From: Pseudoalteromonas luteoviolacea H33-S
Lineage (GTDB): Bacteria; Pseudomonadota; Gammaproteobacteria; Enterobacterales; Alteromonadaceae
Reading direction: 5' to 3'
Assembly: GCF_001625695.1 (NCBI RefSeq)
Contig: NZ_AUXY01000035.1
Location: 237,675 to 301,674, forward strand
DNA length: 64,000 bases
Each line of letters begins with the position of its first letter. Position 1 is the first letter of the stretch. Made by a program: the position numbers and the translations under genes. Of the stretch, positions 43,218 through 51,719 are shown piece after piece. The notes beneath the pieces were generated by a model. It had not been told where the DNA came from. It did not search any database and was given only the letters and a program-made list of their open reading frames with translations.

Positions 43218-43604
43218 CTACTTCTCACTTTCAGCGGCATTGTGATAAACACACATAATAAGTACGATGATAGGGAAGTTTTTAGTCACTGGACCAAAAG
43301 GGTGCAACCAAAATGAAGCATCAATAAGAGTCAAAAGAGCACTGTACATGAGGATCACACTCACCTGCACCAAGCAACATAGTCTGACGTAGCGACGTGT
43401 CAAAACCCACAGCCCGAGCGCAACGTCCAGTGCGCCACCGCCATACACAGCCGCCTGTGCAACAAGCCCAGTAATATCTGCGCTTGCCAAAATATCAAAA
43501 CCAACCTCTGGGGCAAAAAATACCGATGTAAGACCGGTAAACACCCAAACAAACGCCAAGCTATAACTCGCATACAAGTCAAGTTTATGGGCTTTCATTA
43601 TCAT
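43218..43604 (-). CDS. DoxX-like small membrane protein
   Basis: About 128 residues (the start could be ATG 43604, ATG 43598 or GTG 43610). Four hydrophobic segments with the DoxX-like pattern YSLAFVWVFTGLTSVFFAP and AAVYGGGALDVALGLWVL. Last gene of a tightly packed operon with 43607-44080 and 44080-45201. Function is unknown; DoxX-like proteins are often linked with redox or quinone chemistry. Confidence 0.8.
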   Translation of the reverse strand: MIMKAHKLDLYASYSLAFVWVFTGLTSVFFAPEVGFDILASADITGLVAQAAVYGGGALDVALGLWVLTRRYVRLCCLVQVSVILMYSALLTLIDASFWLHPFGPVTKNFPIIVLIMCVYHNAAESEK

Positions 43605-43606
43605 AA

Positions 43607-44080
43607 TCACACGACCGATAAAGGCTTAAATACCATCAAGGCAAGTAAAATCAAAATGGCTGCAAATGCAGGAATACCCAATAACGTCCACCGTCGCATC
43701 AGTTTTTTAAACTCGGCGGAGACTTCACCTTTTTGCACTTCGATCTGTGCCAACGCACGCAGGCGATACTGTATTTTCAACACTGGAAGCCAGCACAAGC
43801 CTATGAACGCAAACAGCCCTGCAACCGTTAAAAACCAAGGAGAGTCAAAAGCGTAACCGAGCAAATGCATCAAGTATAGGCCACTGATTATTTGCGTGAT
43901 CACCGCTGGGGTTGTGAATAACCAATCTCCTAAAACAACATGCTGAGTTGTCACATAAATTGCTTGAGGATTATTGGAGCGATTCGCCATAAACATAAAA
44001 AAAGCAATGCCCGCGCCTGTCCCCATCACCACTATCGCGGCCAAAATATGAATAAACTTTGCGATAAAGTACGGTTCCAT
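43607..44080 (-). CDS. DUF2269 family membrane protein
   Basis: 157 residues with four hydrophobic helices (FIHILAAIVVMGTGAGIAFFMFM is characteristic). The start codon overlaps the stop of the upstream gene (TGATG), or by 4 bases if GTG 44083 is used, so translation is coupled. Its stop is followed within 2-8 bases by the DoxX-like start. Confidence 0.83.
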   Translation of the reverse strand: MEPYFIAKFIHILAAIVVMGTGAGIAFFMFMANRSNNPQAIYVTTQHVVLGDWLFTTPAVITQIISGLYLMHLLGYAFDSPWFLTVAGLFAFIGLCWLPVLKIQYRLRALAQIEVQKGEVSAEFKKLMRRWTLLGIPAFAAILILLALMVFKPLSVV

Positions 44081-45201
44081 CACTCCTCCACTTGCGTCTT
44101 TTGATATATTTCAAATGTTTCAAAATACGGCTCAAATTCAGATAACTCTAACAACCCTGAACAGGGAAGCGCCCCCGTTTTATCCAGTGTTTCATTGAGG
44201 AGCTTTTTTGCAATAATAATGGTGGAAAGTGTTGGAATATAAGGCCCTTGTCCATTTGGAGCATACAGACGCCAAATCACTTTACGCGGTTTTTCACTCT
44301 CTGCTAGCCCTGATATAGATACTTCCATAGCACCAATATCACTACCAAAATGTAAAAAGCAATTACTCAGTTTATCTAACTGTTTTGCAAGTGGAGACCA
44401 ATTTTTTACTATGCCCCACTTAGCTAATGCAGCCATCCCCACCATGCCCCAATGCAACAATGGCAGCTCCAACCCGGCTTGAAAGCTCACTCGATCAGCG
44501 ACAGCATACCGCTTAGGGAAAAGTGCCAAATCTGGCACATCGACATTGGCTAAAAGTCGGCGTTTGGCGATACCTCCAAAGTCATGACTCTTTGCATCCA
44601 TCCAACCATGGATTGATTGCCACCGTCCCTCTTTAAACACCTCAAATGGATGACCTGTATAGGTTAAAATGGCTGCAATTGTCGCCACACCTCTTTGCGC
44701 TTGGTTTCCCGGAGCAATGGCAATATCGATACTTTGAATACTCTTGAAAGCAATTGAGTATTTATCAATGACAGCTGAGGATAACCCAGGTACTGAGCTG
44801 GCACCGCTGACAATCAACACCCCTTTAGTGCTCGCAGCCCTATCAAGAGCGCTAATATCGCACACATACCGTCTATCATCGGCCAAATCTATGTAATGAG
44901 CACCAGAAGCAATACACGCTTGCGGCACTGTATAATTCTGACCTTGGTAAGGTCCACTGGTATGGATCACCATAAAAGGATTCTGGGCAGCAAGTCGCTC
45001 GGTAAAGTCATCTGCGTGAATATCCACTTGCCAAGGTTTGAGCACTGCACGTGATTGGTTTTGCAGCTGTGCAATACATTGCTGTGCCTTAGCCTCGTTT
45101 CTTCCTGCTATCAGCAAAGTAATGTCATGATGTGATAATGACTCAGCAATGCGTTTACCAAAATTACCATACCCACCAAGTATGATGACTACCTTTGACA
45201 T
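44080..45201 (-). CDS. Saccharopine dehydrogenase-like NAD(P)-binding protein
   Basis: 373 residues from ATG 45201, chosen for GGAGAAGCAATC upstream and because the Rossmann strand starts directly (VVIILGGYGNFGKRIAESL, with GxGxxG-type glycines). SGASSVPGLSSAVIDKY and the Ala/Gly-rich middle fit the saccharopine dehydrogenase superfamily. Members include trans-acting enoyl reductases and carboxynorspermidine-type enzymes; I cannot assign a substrate. First gene of the three-gene coupled operon, divergent from the LipL32-like gene. Confidence 0.85.
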   Translation of the reverse strand: MSKVVIILGGYGNFGKRIAESLSHHDITLLIAGRNEAKAQQCIAQLQNQSRAVLKPWQVDIHADDFTERLAAQNPFMVIHTSGPYQGQNYTVPQACIASGAHYIDLADDRRYVCDISALDRAASTKGVLIVSGASSVPGLSSAVIDKYSIAFKSIQSIDIAIAPGNQAQRGVATIAAILTYTGHPFEVFKEGRWQSIHGWMDAKSHDFGGIAKRRLLANVDVPDLALFPKRYAVADRVSFQAGLELPLLHWGMVGMAALAKWGIVKNWSPLAKQLDKLSNCFLHFGSDIGAMEVSISGLAESEKPRKVIWRLYAPNGQGPYIPTLSTIIIAKKLLNETLDKTGALPCSGLLELSEFEPYFETFEIYQKTQVEE

Positions 45202-45451
45202 GATTGCTTCTCCACAGCTAAATAGTGCATTGACACATTGCAGATCTACTTGCATCAAATCCACTAAGTGATTGGTATTTATCCCTTTTGATTTATATTC
45301 AATGTACCTAAAACACCTGTCCGAATAAAGCATTTAATCACGTAAAATACCGGCATCCTCTCTGTAAGAAAAAAACCACCCAATTCACATTGCAATGCCT
45401 TAAAACACAACTATGCTTGCTTTGATTTTAATCAGAACAAGGAGTTATTTA

Positions 45452-46147
45452 ATGACGCTTAAATCCACTGGAAAGGTAATTGCTGTACTTTCTCTCACTA
45501 CTTTAACTGCATGTATGAGTACTTCATCGTCACCCTATTTAAAAAGCTCTATTTCTGAAGGGGTTGGACCACTGGAAGTGCGCGCTCCTTATGCCAATTA
45601 CGTGAATTATTTTGGCTACGTTGATGCCACTGTACAGCCTGAGGGCGTGTATAAAGGCAAAGATACCTATTACTTATATGCTTGGGTACCAGCGGCTGTA
45701 GATGAAATTGGTATTTCAATGCAATCTCCCGTTGAATCACAGCCAACGGATAAGGACTTTGTCCATACCAACTTTGCACCGGGTATGGAAAAAGACAAAG
45801 CAAAGTTTTTCGATACTTACATTGTGTTTGATCGTATGAATATCATCGATAGTAAAAGCATTGCTCAGGGCGGAAAAGTGCTGCAACCGCTGGGGTACAA
45901 TGATGACACGCGAGAATTACCCGCTAACCCAAGTGGGGCATACTACAACTCACTGTTAAGACAAACCACAAACTTAAACAACCCTACGGAATCACTTGTT
46001 CGTGGCGTCTACCGCATTTCTTTTACCTCATTTCGCTCACAAGTTGAGGGGTCATTTGAAGCAACCATCGGTACTAATGTCCCGGGCGTAAAAATTGCGG
46101 CTTCACTTGAGGAGCTTCATCAATTGGTTAATGACGGTAATTTATAG
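45452..46147 (+). CDS. LipL32 family surface lipoprotein
   Basis: 231 residues from ATG 45452 (AAGGAG upstream). Lipobox TLTACMS. The mature protein follows Leptospira LipL32 through YANYVNYFGYVDATVQPEGV, YYLYAWVPAAVDEIGISMQSP, FDTYIVFDRM and LVRGVYRISFTSFRSQVEGSFEATIG. LipL32 is the major outer-membrane lipoprotein of pathogenic Leptospira and binds matrix proteins and Ca2+; homologues in Pseudoalteromonas-type marine bacteria are known. The acidic Ca2+ cluster of LipL32 is only partly present. Role here is unknown. Confidence 0.88.
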   Translation: MTLKSTGKVIAVLSLTTLTACMSTSSSPYLKSSISEGVGPLEVRAPYANYVNYFGYVDATVQPEGVYKGKDTYYLYAWVPAAVDEIGISMQSPVESQPTDKDFVHTNFAPGMEKDKAKFFDTYIVFDRMNIIDSKSIAQGGKVLQPLGYNDDTRELPANPSGAYYNSLLRQTTNLNNPTESLVRGVYRISFTSFRSQVEGSFEATIGTNVPGVKIAASLEELHQLVNDGNL

Positions 46148-46161
46148 CCCGAAAAAACCAT

Positions 46162-46186
46162 TGGATGACCTATTTTCGGTCATCCA
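46162..46186 (+). terminator. Terminator of the LipL32-like gene
   Basis: TGGATGACC-tattttc-GGTCATCCA, a perfect 9-bp stem 14 bases after the stop. Confidence 0.75.
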
Positions 46187-46346
46187 CTTCAAGTTTATCA
46201 CGTCCATGCCTCTTTTAATTTATCGTTAGACTGCCTATTTTTTGAGCCAGCGCGACTTGTTCCTTATATATTAACAGTCTAGGCTATTAAAGATGCCCCT
46301 AAAGCATCATAAGATGATACTAACTATAAAGAAGAAGGATTTATAC

Positions 46347-46784
46347 ATGAAAACTGCAACGCGATATTGCTTATTATTCCTCACGCTACTTCATACCTCT
46401 ATTAGCTGGGCTAAAACCGACGATGAAGTAGAAATCAGAGAAGTTATCCATACCTATTTCCAAGCATTTTCCGAAGCAAAAGCGGAAAATTTACACAACG
46501 TTTTTTTGCCGAATATGGATATGATAGGTAATGTCAGAGGGAAACCTTGGAAATTTGAAGGCAGTAAATTAGCGGAAGGGTTAAAATCTCGTGAGCCAGA
46601 AAAGTTAAAAACAAAAATCTACTTTATTGACATCACTCGCGACTCTGCAATCGCAAAAGTTTATAACGTCAATATTGAAACAGGTATCGCCTATACAGAC
46701 TATTTATTTTTTCTCGAGGTAGAAGGCAAGTGGAAAATAGCGCACAAAGGGTATACCCGATTTAATGAGAAAGTGAGCAAATAA
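46347..46784 (+). CDS. Exported NTF2-like (SnoaL/DUF4440-type) protein
   Basis: 145 residues from ATG 46347 (AAGAAGGA upstream); signal peptide to about residue 21 (ISWAK). The rest matches the NTF2-like pattern: DDEVEIREVIHTYFQAFSEAKAENLHNVFLPNMDMIG, then IAYTDYLFFLEVEGKWKIAHKGYTRF. Similar exported proteins are annotated as putative lumazine-binding or nuclear transport factor 2 family. No activity can be inferred. Confidence 0.8.
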   Translation: MKTATRYCLLFLTLLHTSISWAKTDDEVEIREVIHTYFQAFSEAKAENLHNVFLPNMDMIGNVRGKPWKFEGSKLAEGLKSREPEKLKTKIYFIDITRDSAIAKVYNVNIETGIAYTDYLFFLEVEGKWKIAHKGYTRFNEKVSK

Positions 46785-47336
46785 CGTATCTATTCTACAA
46801 AAGGCAGGTAACTAGATGCGTTTAGCCTGCCCCAGACAAAATGTTTCAAAGAAATCATGCATAAACATCGCCCATACTTACCCAGTAAATTTATGTGCTT
46901 TAAATTGATAAACAGTATTGCTCGATTCTGATATTCAGTGAAAAAAGCGCACGAACGTCGGCTGGAACATTCACTAGCGCATTAAAAACACAAACGGCTC
47001 CGTACCTAACCAAAGTCACCAAAACCTTGGCACAACGCTTTTGATATCGACTTCACAAAGCCACACCAATGCTTATTAAACGGTTTATTCGAGCTGATAT
47101 CTGCTCAATCAGAACCGCGTAACCCCATACATACCGAGTTGACTTTTGGTGATGAAAAATATGAAAAAAGTCATTAAAATTAAAGAAATAACAAACTTTA
47201 CCTGCATCTAGCCAATGCATAGCAGCCTCTCATTATTTTGTCATAATTTTGGAACCAACTTGCCATTTTTCCTTAGCCTATTTGTCTTTTTCGCTCTCTA
47301 TAGTAGCGGCACTAAAACCGATAAATGGAAAGGAAT
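46785..47336. other. Intergenic region with a possible decayed gene
   Basis: 552 bases without an intact gene. It holds a hairpin (GGCAGG ... CCTGCC, 46802-46833) after the NTF2-like gene, a coding-like but startless frame at 47010-47177, and the promoter of the nucleotidase gene. TTTGTCATAATTTTGG near 47244 vaguely resembles a Pho-box half site, too weak to call. Confidence 0.45.
47010..47177 (+). pseudogene. Possible remnant of a coding sequence
   Basis: A 55-codon open stretch bounded by stops has protein-like composition (PWHNAFDIDFTKPHQCLLNG, then LFELISAQSEPRNPIHTELT) but no start codon or ribosome site. It may be the tail of a lost gene. I do not recognise the family. Confidence 0.3.
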
Positions 47337-49376
47337 ATGAAAACAAGATTACTGCCGCTGGCAATTTTATGTGGTGCAAGCTCATTACTGACCGGGTGTT
47401 TTGATTCAAATGATAATGATGTTAAAGCACAAGCAAAAACGCCAAATCAAGAAGTGATTGCGGGCACCGCTATCGAGCTGCGTTTACTTGAAACCACAGA
47501 TTTACATGCCAATGTTTTAAACTTTAACTACTTTTCTGACAGCCAAGATGACAAGGTTGGCTTGGTTAAAACTGCGGCATTAATTCACAAAGCAAGAAAT
47601 GCAGTGCAAAACTCTGTACTGGTAGACAATGGAGACTTAATTCAGGGTAGTCCACTGGGTGACTACATGGCGAAAATTAAAAACCTTCAAGACGGTGAAG
47701 TGCATCCAGTGTACAAAGCCATGAATACCTTAGACTATGACGTTGCAAACATCGGTAATCATGAGTTCAATTTTGGTTTAGAATTTTTACAAGAAGCCAT
47801 CGATGATGCCAACTTCCCATACATCTCAGCCAACGTCTTTAAATACGATGGCGATGAGGATGAAAGTAACGACGAACCGCTTTTCTCGCCCTACCTTATT
47901 CAAGATAAAGCATTTGTAGATAATGACGGAAACACACACACCATAAAGGTCGGTTACATCGGATTTGTACCGCCACAGATCATGCAGTGGGATAAGGCCA
48001 ACCTTGAAGGTAAAGTTATCGCCAAAGACATCATTGCTATGGCCAATAAATATGTGCCAGAAATGAAAGAAAAAGGCGCGGATATTATTATTGCGATTCC
48101 ACATTCAGGATTGGATACCTCAGCACACACGGATAAAAAAGAGAACGCCAGTTATCATCTATCAAAAGTGGAAGGCATAGATGCAATCATGTTTGGTCAC
48201 GCTCATGCAAACTTCCCAAGCTCGCGCTACGAGGGGATGGAAGATAAAGGCATCGATCTAGAAAAAGGCACCATCAATGGTGTGGCAGCGGTCATGCCGG
48301 GCTTTTGGGGTAATCACTTAGGAGTAATTGATGTCACCCTGACCTATCAAGCAGGTGCTTGGCAAGTGACTGATTCTCAATCTTCTTTGATGCCGATTTT
48401 TGAGCAAGATGCCGATAGAAACATCACTGCATTAGTTGATAATGACGCTGATGTTGAAGCCGCTGTGCACCATGAGCACGAAGAAACCCGCACTTGGGTC
48501 AACAAGCCTTTTGCAAAAGTGACCAATCAAGTTAACAGCTTCTTTGCGCTGGTCAATGATGACCCTTCAATTCAAATCGTCACCGATGCACAAGCTTGGT
48601 ACACGCAAAAAATAGTGCAAGGCACTGAATTAGAAGGCCTGCCAATTCTCTCTGCAGGTGCGCCATTTAGAGCAGGCCGTGGCGGCGCAGACGACTATAC
48701 TTACATCGCCACAGGTGACATTGCCTATCGTAACGTAGCAGACCTTTATATTTACCCTAACATCCTAAAAGTGCTAAAACTAAACGGCACTCAGGTGAAA
48801 GAGTGGCTAGAAATGTCTGCTGGGCAATTTAATCAAATCAACCCAGACTCTGCGGATATGCAGTCTTTAATCAATCCAGATTTCCCGTCTTACAACTTTG
48901 ATGTTATCGATGGTGTGACCTACCAAATCGACCTCACTCAGCCTGCAAGATACAACAGTAAAGGTGAGAAAGTCTCTGATGGTCAGCGTATTGTGGCGCT
49001 ATCTTACCAAGATAAGCCCGTTGCTGATGGGCAAGAGTTTCTTGTTGTCACTAATAACTATCGAGCTTCCGGCGGTGGTAACTTCCCAGCGATTGGTGCA
49101 GATAAAATCGTGGTCGACTCACCAGATGAAAACCGCCAAGTGGTCGCAAACTATATTACGCATCAAAGTGAGGCAAATGATGGTAAAGGTCTTGATCCAT
49201 CAGCTGATATGAACTGGTCATTCACGGCGATTGAAAACGTCCAGATCCAATTCACAACCTCTAACAGTGACAATGCAAAAGCTTACAGTGAACAGTTTGG
49301 TCATATCCAACCACTGGAGAAAACCAATGAAGACGGCTTTGCTCTGTACCTATTGAACTTATCTCAAAACCAATAA
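47337..49376 (+). CDS. Bifunctional 2',3'-cyclic-nucleotide phosphodiesterase/3'-nucleotidase-like lipoprotein (CpdB/5'-nucleotidase family)
   Basis: 679 residues from ATG 47337 (AAAGGAAT upstream). Lipobox LLTGCF (Cys21). The metallophosphatase domain (about 48-350) has D55/H57 (TTDLHAN), DNGDLIQGSPLGDY, NIGNHEFNFG, IPHSG and GHAHANFP. The C-terminal 5'-nucleotidase substrate domain (about 375-640) has FRAGRGG, NLKVL-like NILKVLKLNG and NYRASGGGNFP. It releases phosphate and nucleosides from nucleotides in the periplasm or at the surface. The neighbouring secreted OB-repeat protein may provide substrates. Confidence 0.92.
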   Translation: MKTRLLPLAILCGASSLLTGCFDSNDNDVKAQAKTPNQEVIAGTAIELRLLETTDLHANVLNFNYFSDSQDDKVGLVKTAALIHKARNAVQNSVLVDNGDLIQGSPLGDYMAKIKNLQDGEVHPVYKAMNTLDYDVANIGNHEFNFGLEFLQEAIDDANFPYISANVFKYDGDEDESNDEPLFSPYLIQDKAFVDNDGNTHTIKVGYIGFVPPQIMQWDKANLEGKVIAKDIIAMANKYVPEMKEKGADIIIAIPHSGLDTSAHTDKKENASYHLSKVEGIDAIMFGHAHANFPSSRYEGMEDKGIDLEKGTINGVAAVMPGFWGNHLGVIDVTLTYQAGAWQVTDSQSSLMPIFEQDADRNITALVDNDADVEAAVHHEHEETRTWVNKPFAKVTNQVNSFFALVNDDPSIQIVTDAQAWYTQKIVQGTELEGLPILSAGAPFRAGRGGADDYTYIATGDIAYRNVADLYIYPNILKVLKLNGTQVKEWLEMSAGQFNQINPDSADMQSLINPDFPSYNFDVIDGVTYQIDLTQPARYNSKGEKVSDGQRIVALSYQDKPVADGQEFLVVTNNYRASGGGNFPAIGADKIVVDSPDENRQVVANYITHQSEANDGKGLDPSADMNWSFTAIENVQIQFTTSNSDNAKAYSEQFGHIQPLEKTNEDGFALYLLNLSQNQ

Positions 49377-49400
49377 TAAAACCCAGAAAAAGACCCAATT

Positions 49401-49424
49401 GAGGTATGTCCAAACGCATACCTC
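49401..49424 (+). terminator. Hairpin between nucleotidase and OB-repeat protein genes
   Basis: GAGGTATG-tccaaacg-CATACCTC, a perfect 8-bp stem 25 bases after the nucleotidase stop; may terminate or attenuate readthrough into 49488. Confidence 0.6.
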
Positions 49425-49487
49425 TCCTCTTCTACAGCTATTTGGAAGTTGGCTGTAACAACAAACCAAACCAACGGGAATTGAAAA

Positions 49488-51665
49488 ATGACTGTAAATA
49501 AACTGACCCTTTCGGTATTGCTCGGTGCAGGCTTGCTTGTACATTCTGGCTTTACCATGGCAGCCGCCTATGATTGGAATAATACTGCACCAGTCAAAGT
49601 ACCGAGTGCCGCAAACAGCAACGGTAAAACCGTATACTTTGACGTATCCCACGGCGGTGTCGAAGGCAATGCAGACTGGGTTATCGATGGTGCGTTTTCA
49701 GATTTTGCAGATGCACTGGTCCAGCAAGGCTACACGGTAAAAGAGTATCGCGGTGTTGACCTAAATAACGATGGTCGTATTCGCTTTTTTGACGACCGCA
49801 CAGGCAATCAAAACAACGAAGCCATCATTACTTATGATGCAATTAAAGACTCGGACGTCTTTGTCCTCGCAGAAACAAACAGGCCTTTTACGCTTGCAGA
49901 GCAGGCCGCGCTTGAGCAATACGTTGCAAGCGGCAAAGGGATATTTTTCGTCGCCGATCATTATGATGCTGACCGCAATCTCAATACATGGGATGCCACT
50001 GAAGTCTTCAATGGTTATAACCGCTCAGACTTAAGCAAATACAACATGGGTGGCGCTTATGGTGATTGGCGTAATCCAAAATCAGCCTATGCTGGTTGGT
50101 TAGTCGAAAACTTCGGGATCCGTTTTCGCTTCAATGGCGTAGACTACAAGCAAGGCGTCAGTGGTGTAGAGCCAAGCACACAAACTGAAGGGATCACCCA
50201 AGGCGTTGATCCTATTCTTATGGCCGCAGGTGCGACACTTGCGATTGTCGACCCACAAAAAGCCAAAGGCTTAGTTTATTTTTCAGAAACAGATACCCCC
50301 GTGAAGTGGCGACATGCCAAAGATGACGGATTATATTTTGGTGGCAAAGCCGAAGGGCCTTATGTCGCGATTGCAAAATCTGGTGCGGGTAAAGCAGCCT
50401 TTATCGGCGACTCCTCTCCAATTGAAGATGCCACGCCTAAATATCGTCGCCAAGACAGCGGCAGTACCAAAAAGACCTACCCGGGATGGACAGACCCGGG
50501 TCACGCCTCAGTGCTTGCCGTCAACATCATAAACTGGCTTGCAACGCCAGAAAGCTACCAGTACTTTGATGGACAAAATGGCCATACTAGCGGTTTTGCG
50601 ACACCGACACCGATGGATCCCCAAGAAATGTCCGATCCAAACAATGGACAGCCTTGGGGCACCCCAGCAAATGGCTTTAATCCTTGGGATACGGATACTT
50701 ACAAAAGCAATTCTTTTAATGCCCCTTATGGCGATGGCCAAACCGATCCAGACCCAGATCCAACGCCAACACCGGGTGATACAGTCTCAGTCAGTGACGC
50801 ACTCGCTGCGGCGCAAAACACATCACTAGTTGTCATTGGTAAAGTCACGAATGCCATCAACGGTATTTATGGTCTAGAGCTAAGCGACCTTAATAATCCC
50901 GCTACGCACATTTATGTGAAGTTAGAGAGCAATCAAAGGGCTGATTTTAATCCACAGCTTAACCCTGCGATTCTAAATCAGAACATCATAGTGACCGGTA
51001 AACGCAATAGTTACATGGGTGAGCCGGGTATTCGCTATGTCACTGATTTGCAAATTGCACCGTCTTTCATGTCCGTTGAACAAGCTTTGGCAACTGCACA
51101 AGGTGAATCGATTGAACTGACAGGGCGCGTAAAATCTGGTTTAAACAATATCTATGCACTGGTTTTAGAAGATCTGAACGACCCAAGTTTTGCCATTAAT
51201 ATTAAGCTTGAAAGCAGTCAACGTGCCGAATTTAGCCCAGTATTGAACCCAGATATTCTAAATGCAACGCTTGTGATCAAAGGCGTACGCGATAGTTACA
51301 TGAGCCAGCCAGGTATACGTCAGGTATCTAGTATTACTCAAGCATCGAGCGACAATGGCAGCAACCCTGACCAAGGCAATGACCTGTCAGTATCAGAGGT
51401 GCTAGCAATGAATAATGGTCAGCCAGTTGTGTTATCAGGCACCATCACTGCCCCCATTAACAATAAGTATGCGCTTGAGCTGAGCGATCCGAATAATGCG
51501 GGGAATAAGCTATACATCAAACTGGAATCATCTCAGCGTGATACATTTAGTCCATTGTTGAACCCACAGCTTATTGGCAAAAGCTTAAGAGTTGAGGGCA
51601 TTAAAAATGACTATATGAGTCATCCGGGCGTGCGCAGTGTCAGTAAGTTAACACTGTTAAATTAA
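49488..51665 (+). CDS. Secreted protein with GATase-like N-terminal domain and three OB-like repeats
   Basis: 725 residues, signal peptide to about residue 26. Residues about 40-370 look like a flavodoxin/GATase-like domain (KTVYFDVSHGGVEGNADWV, DSDVFVLAETNRPFT, GKGIFFVADHYDAD). A DPDPDPTPTP linker at about 420 leads to three repeats of about 92 residues (about 430-525, 527-620, 634-725), each with the pattern SVxxALAxxxG, IxxxYALELxD, IxIKLESxQRxxFxPxLNPxIL, DSYMSxPGIRxVS. The repeats resemble OB-fold modules (DUF6359-like) found in secreted nucleases such as YhcR. Nucleic-acid binding is inference. The gene follows the nucleotidase gene by 111 bases. Confidence 0.78.
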   Translation: MTVNKLTLSVLLGAGLLVHSGFTMAAAYDWNNTAPVKVPSAANSNGKTVYFDVSHGGVEGNADWVIDGAFSDFADALVQQGYTVKEYRGVDLNNDGRIRFFDDRTGNQNNEAIITYDAIKDSDVFVLAETNRPFTLAEQAALEQYVASGKGIFFVADHYDADRNLNTWDATEVFNGYNRSDLSKYNMGGAYGDWRNPKSAYAGWLVENFGIRFRFNGVDYKQGVSGVEPSTQTEGITQGVDPILMAAGATLAIVDPQKAKGLVYFSETDTPVKWRHAKDDGLYFGGKAEGPYVAIAKSGAGKAAFIGDSSPIEDATPKYRRQDSGSTKKTYPGWTDPGHASVLAVNIINWLATPESYQYFDGQNGHTSGFATPTPMDPQEMSDPNNGQPWGTPANGFNPWDTDTYKSNSFNAPYGDGQTDPDPDPTPTPGDTVSVSDALAAAQNTSLVVIGKVTNAINGIYGLELSDLNNPATHIYVKLESNQRADFNPQLNPAILNQNIIVTGKRNSYMGEPGIRYVTDLQIAPSFMSVEQALATAQGESIELTGRVKSGLNNIYALVLEDLNDPSFAINIKLESSQRAEFSPVLNPDILNATLVIKGVRDSYMSQPGIRQVSSITQASSDNGSNPDQGNDLSVSEVLAMNNGQPVVLSGTITAPINNKYALELSDPNNAGNKLYIKLESSQRDTFSPLLNPQLIGKSLRVEGIKNDYMSHPGVRSVSKLTLLN

Positions 51666-51678
51666 TCAGCCGAACAAT

Positions 51679-51707
51679 GTGCAAAAGGCTACGGAAGCCT
51701 TTTGCAC
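51679..51707. terminator. Bidirectional terminator
   Basis: GTGCAAAAGGCT-acgga-AGCCTTTTGCAC, a perfect 12-bp stem between converging genes. Confidence 0.88.
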
Positions 51708-51719
51708 TAAGCACTTAAC

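Noticed and set aside
47230..47270. Possible Pho box before the nucleotidase gene
   Set aside because: Only one half site (TTGTCATA) resembles the consensus; the second half is too poor to call.
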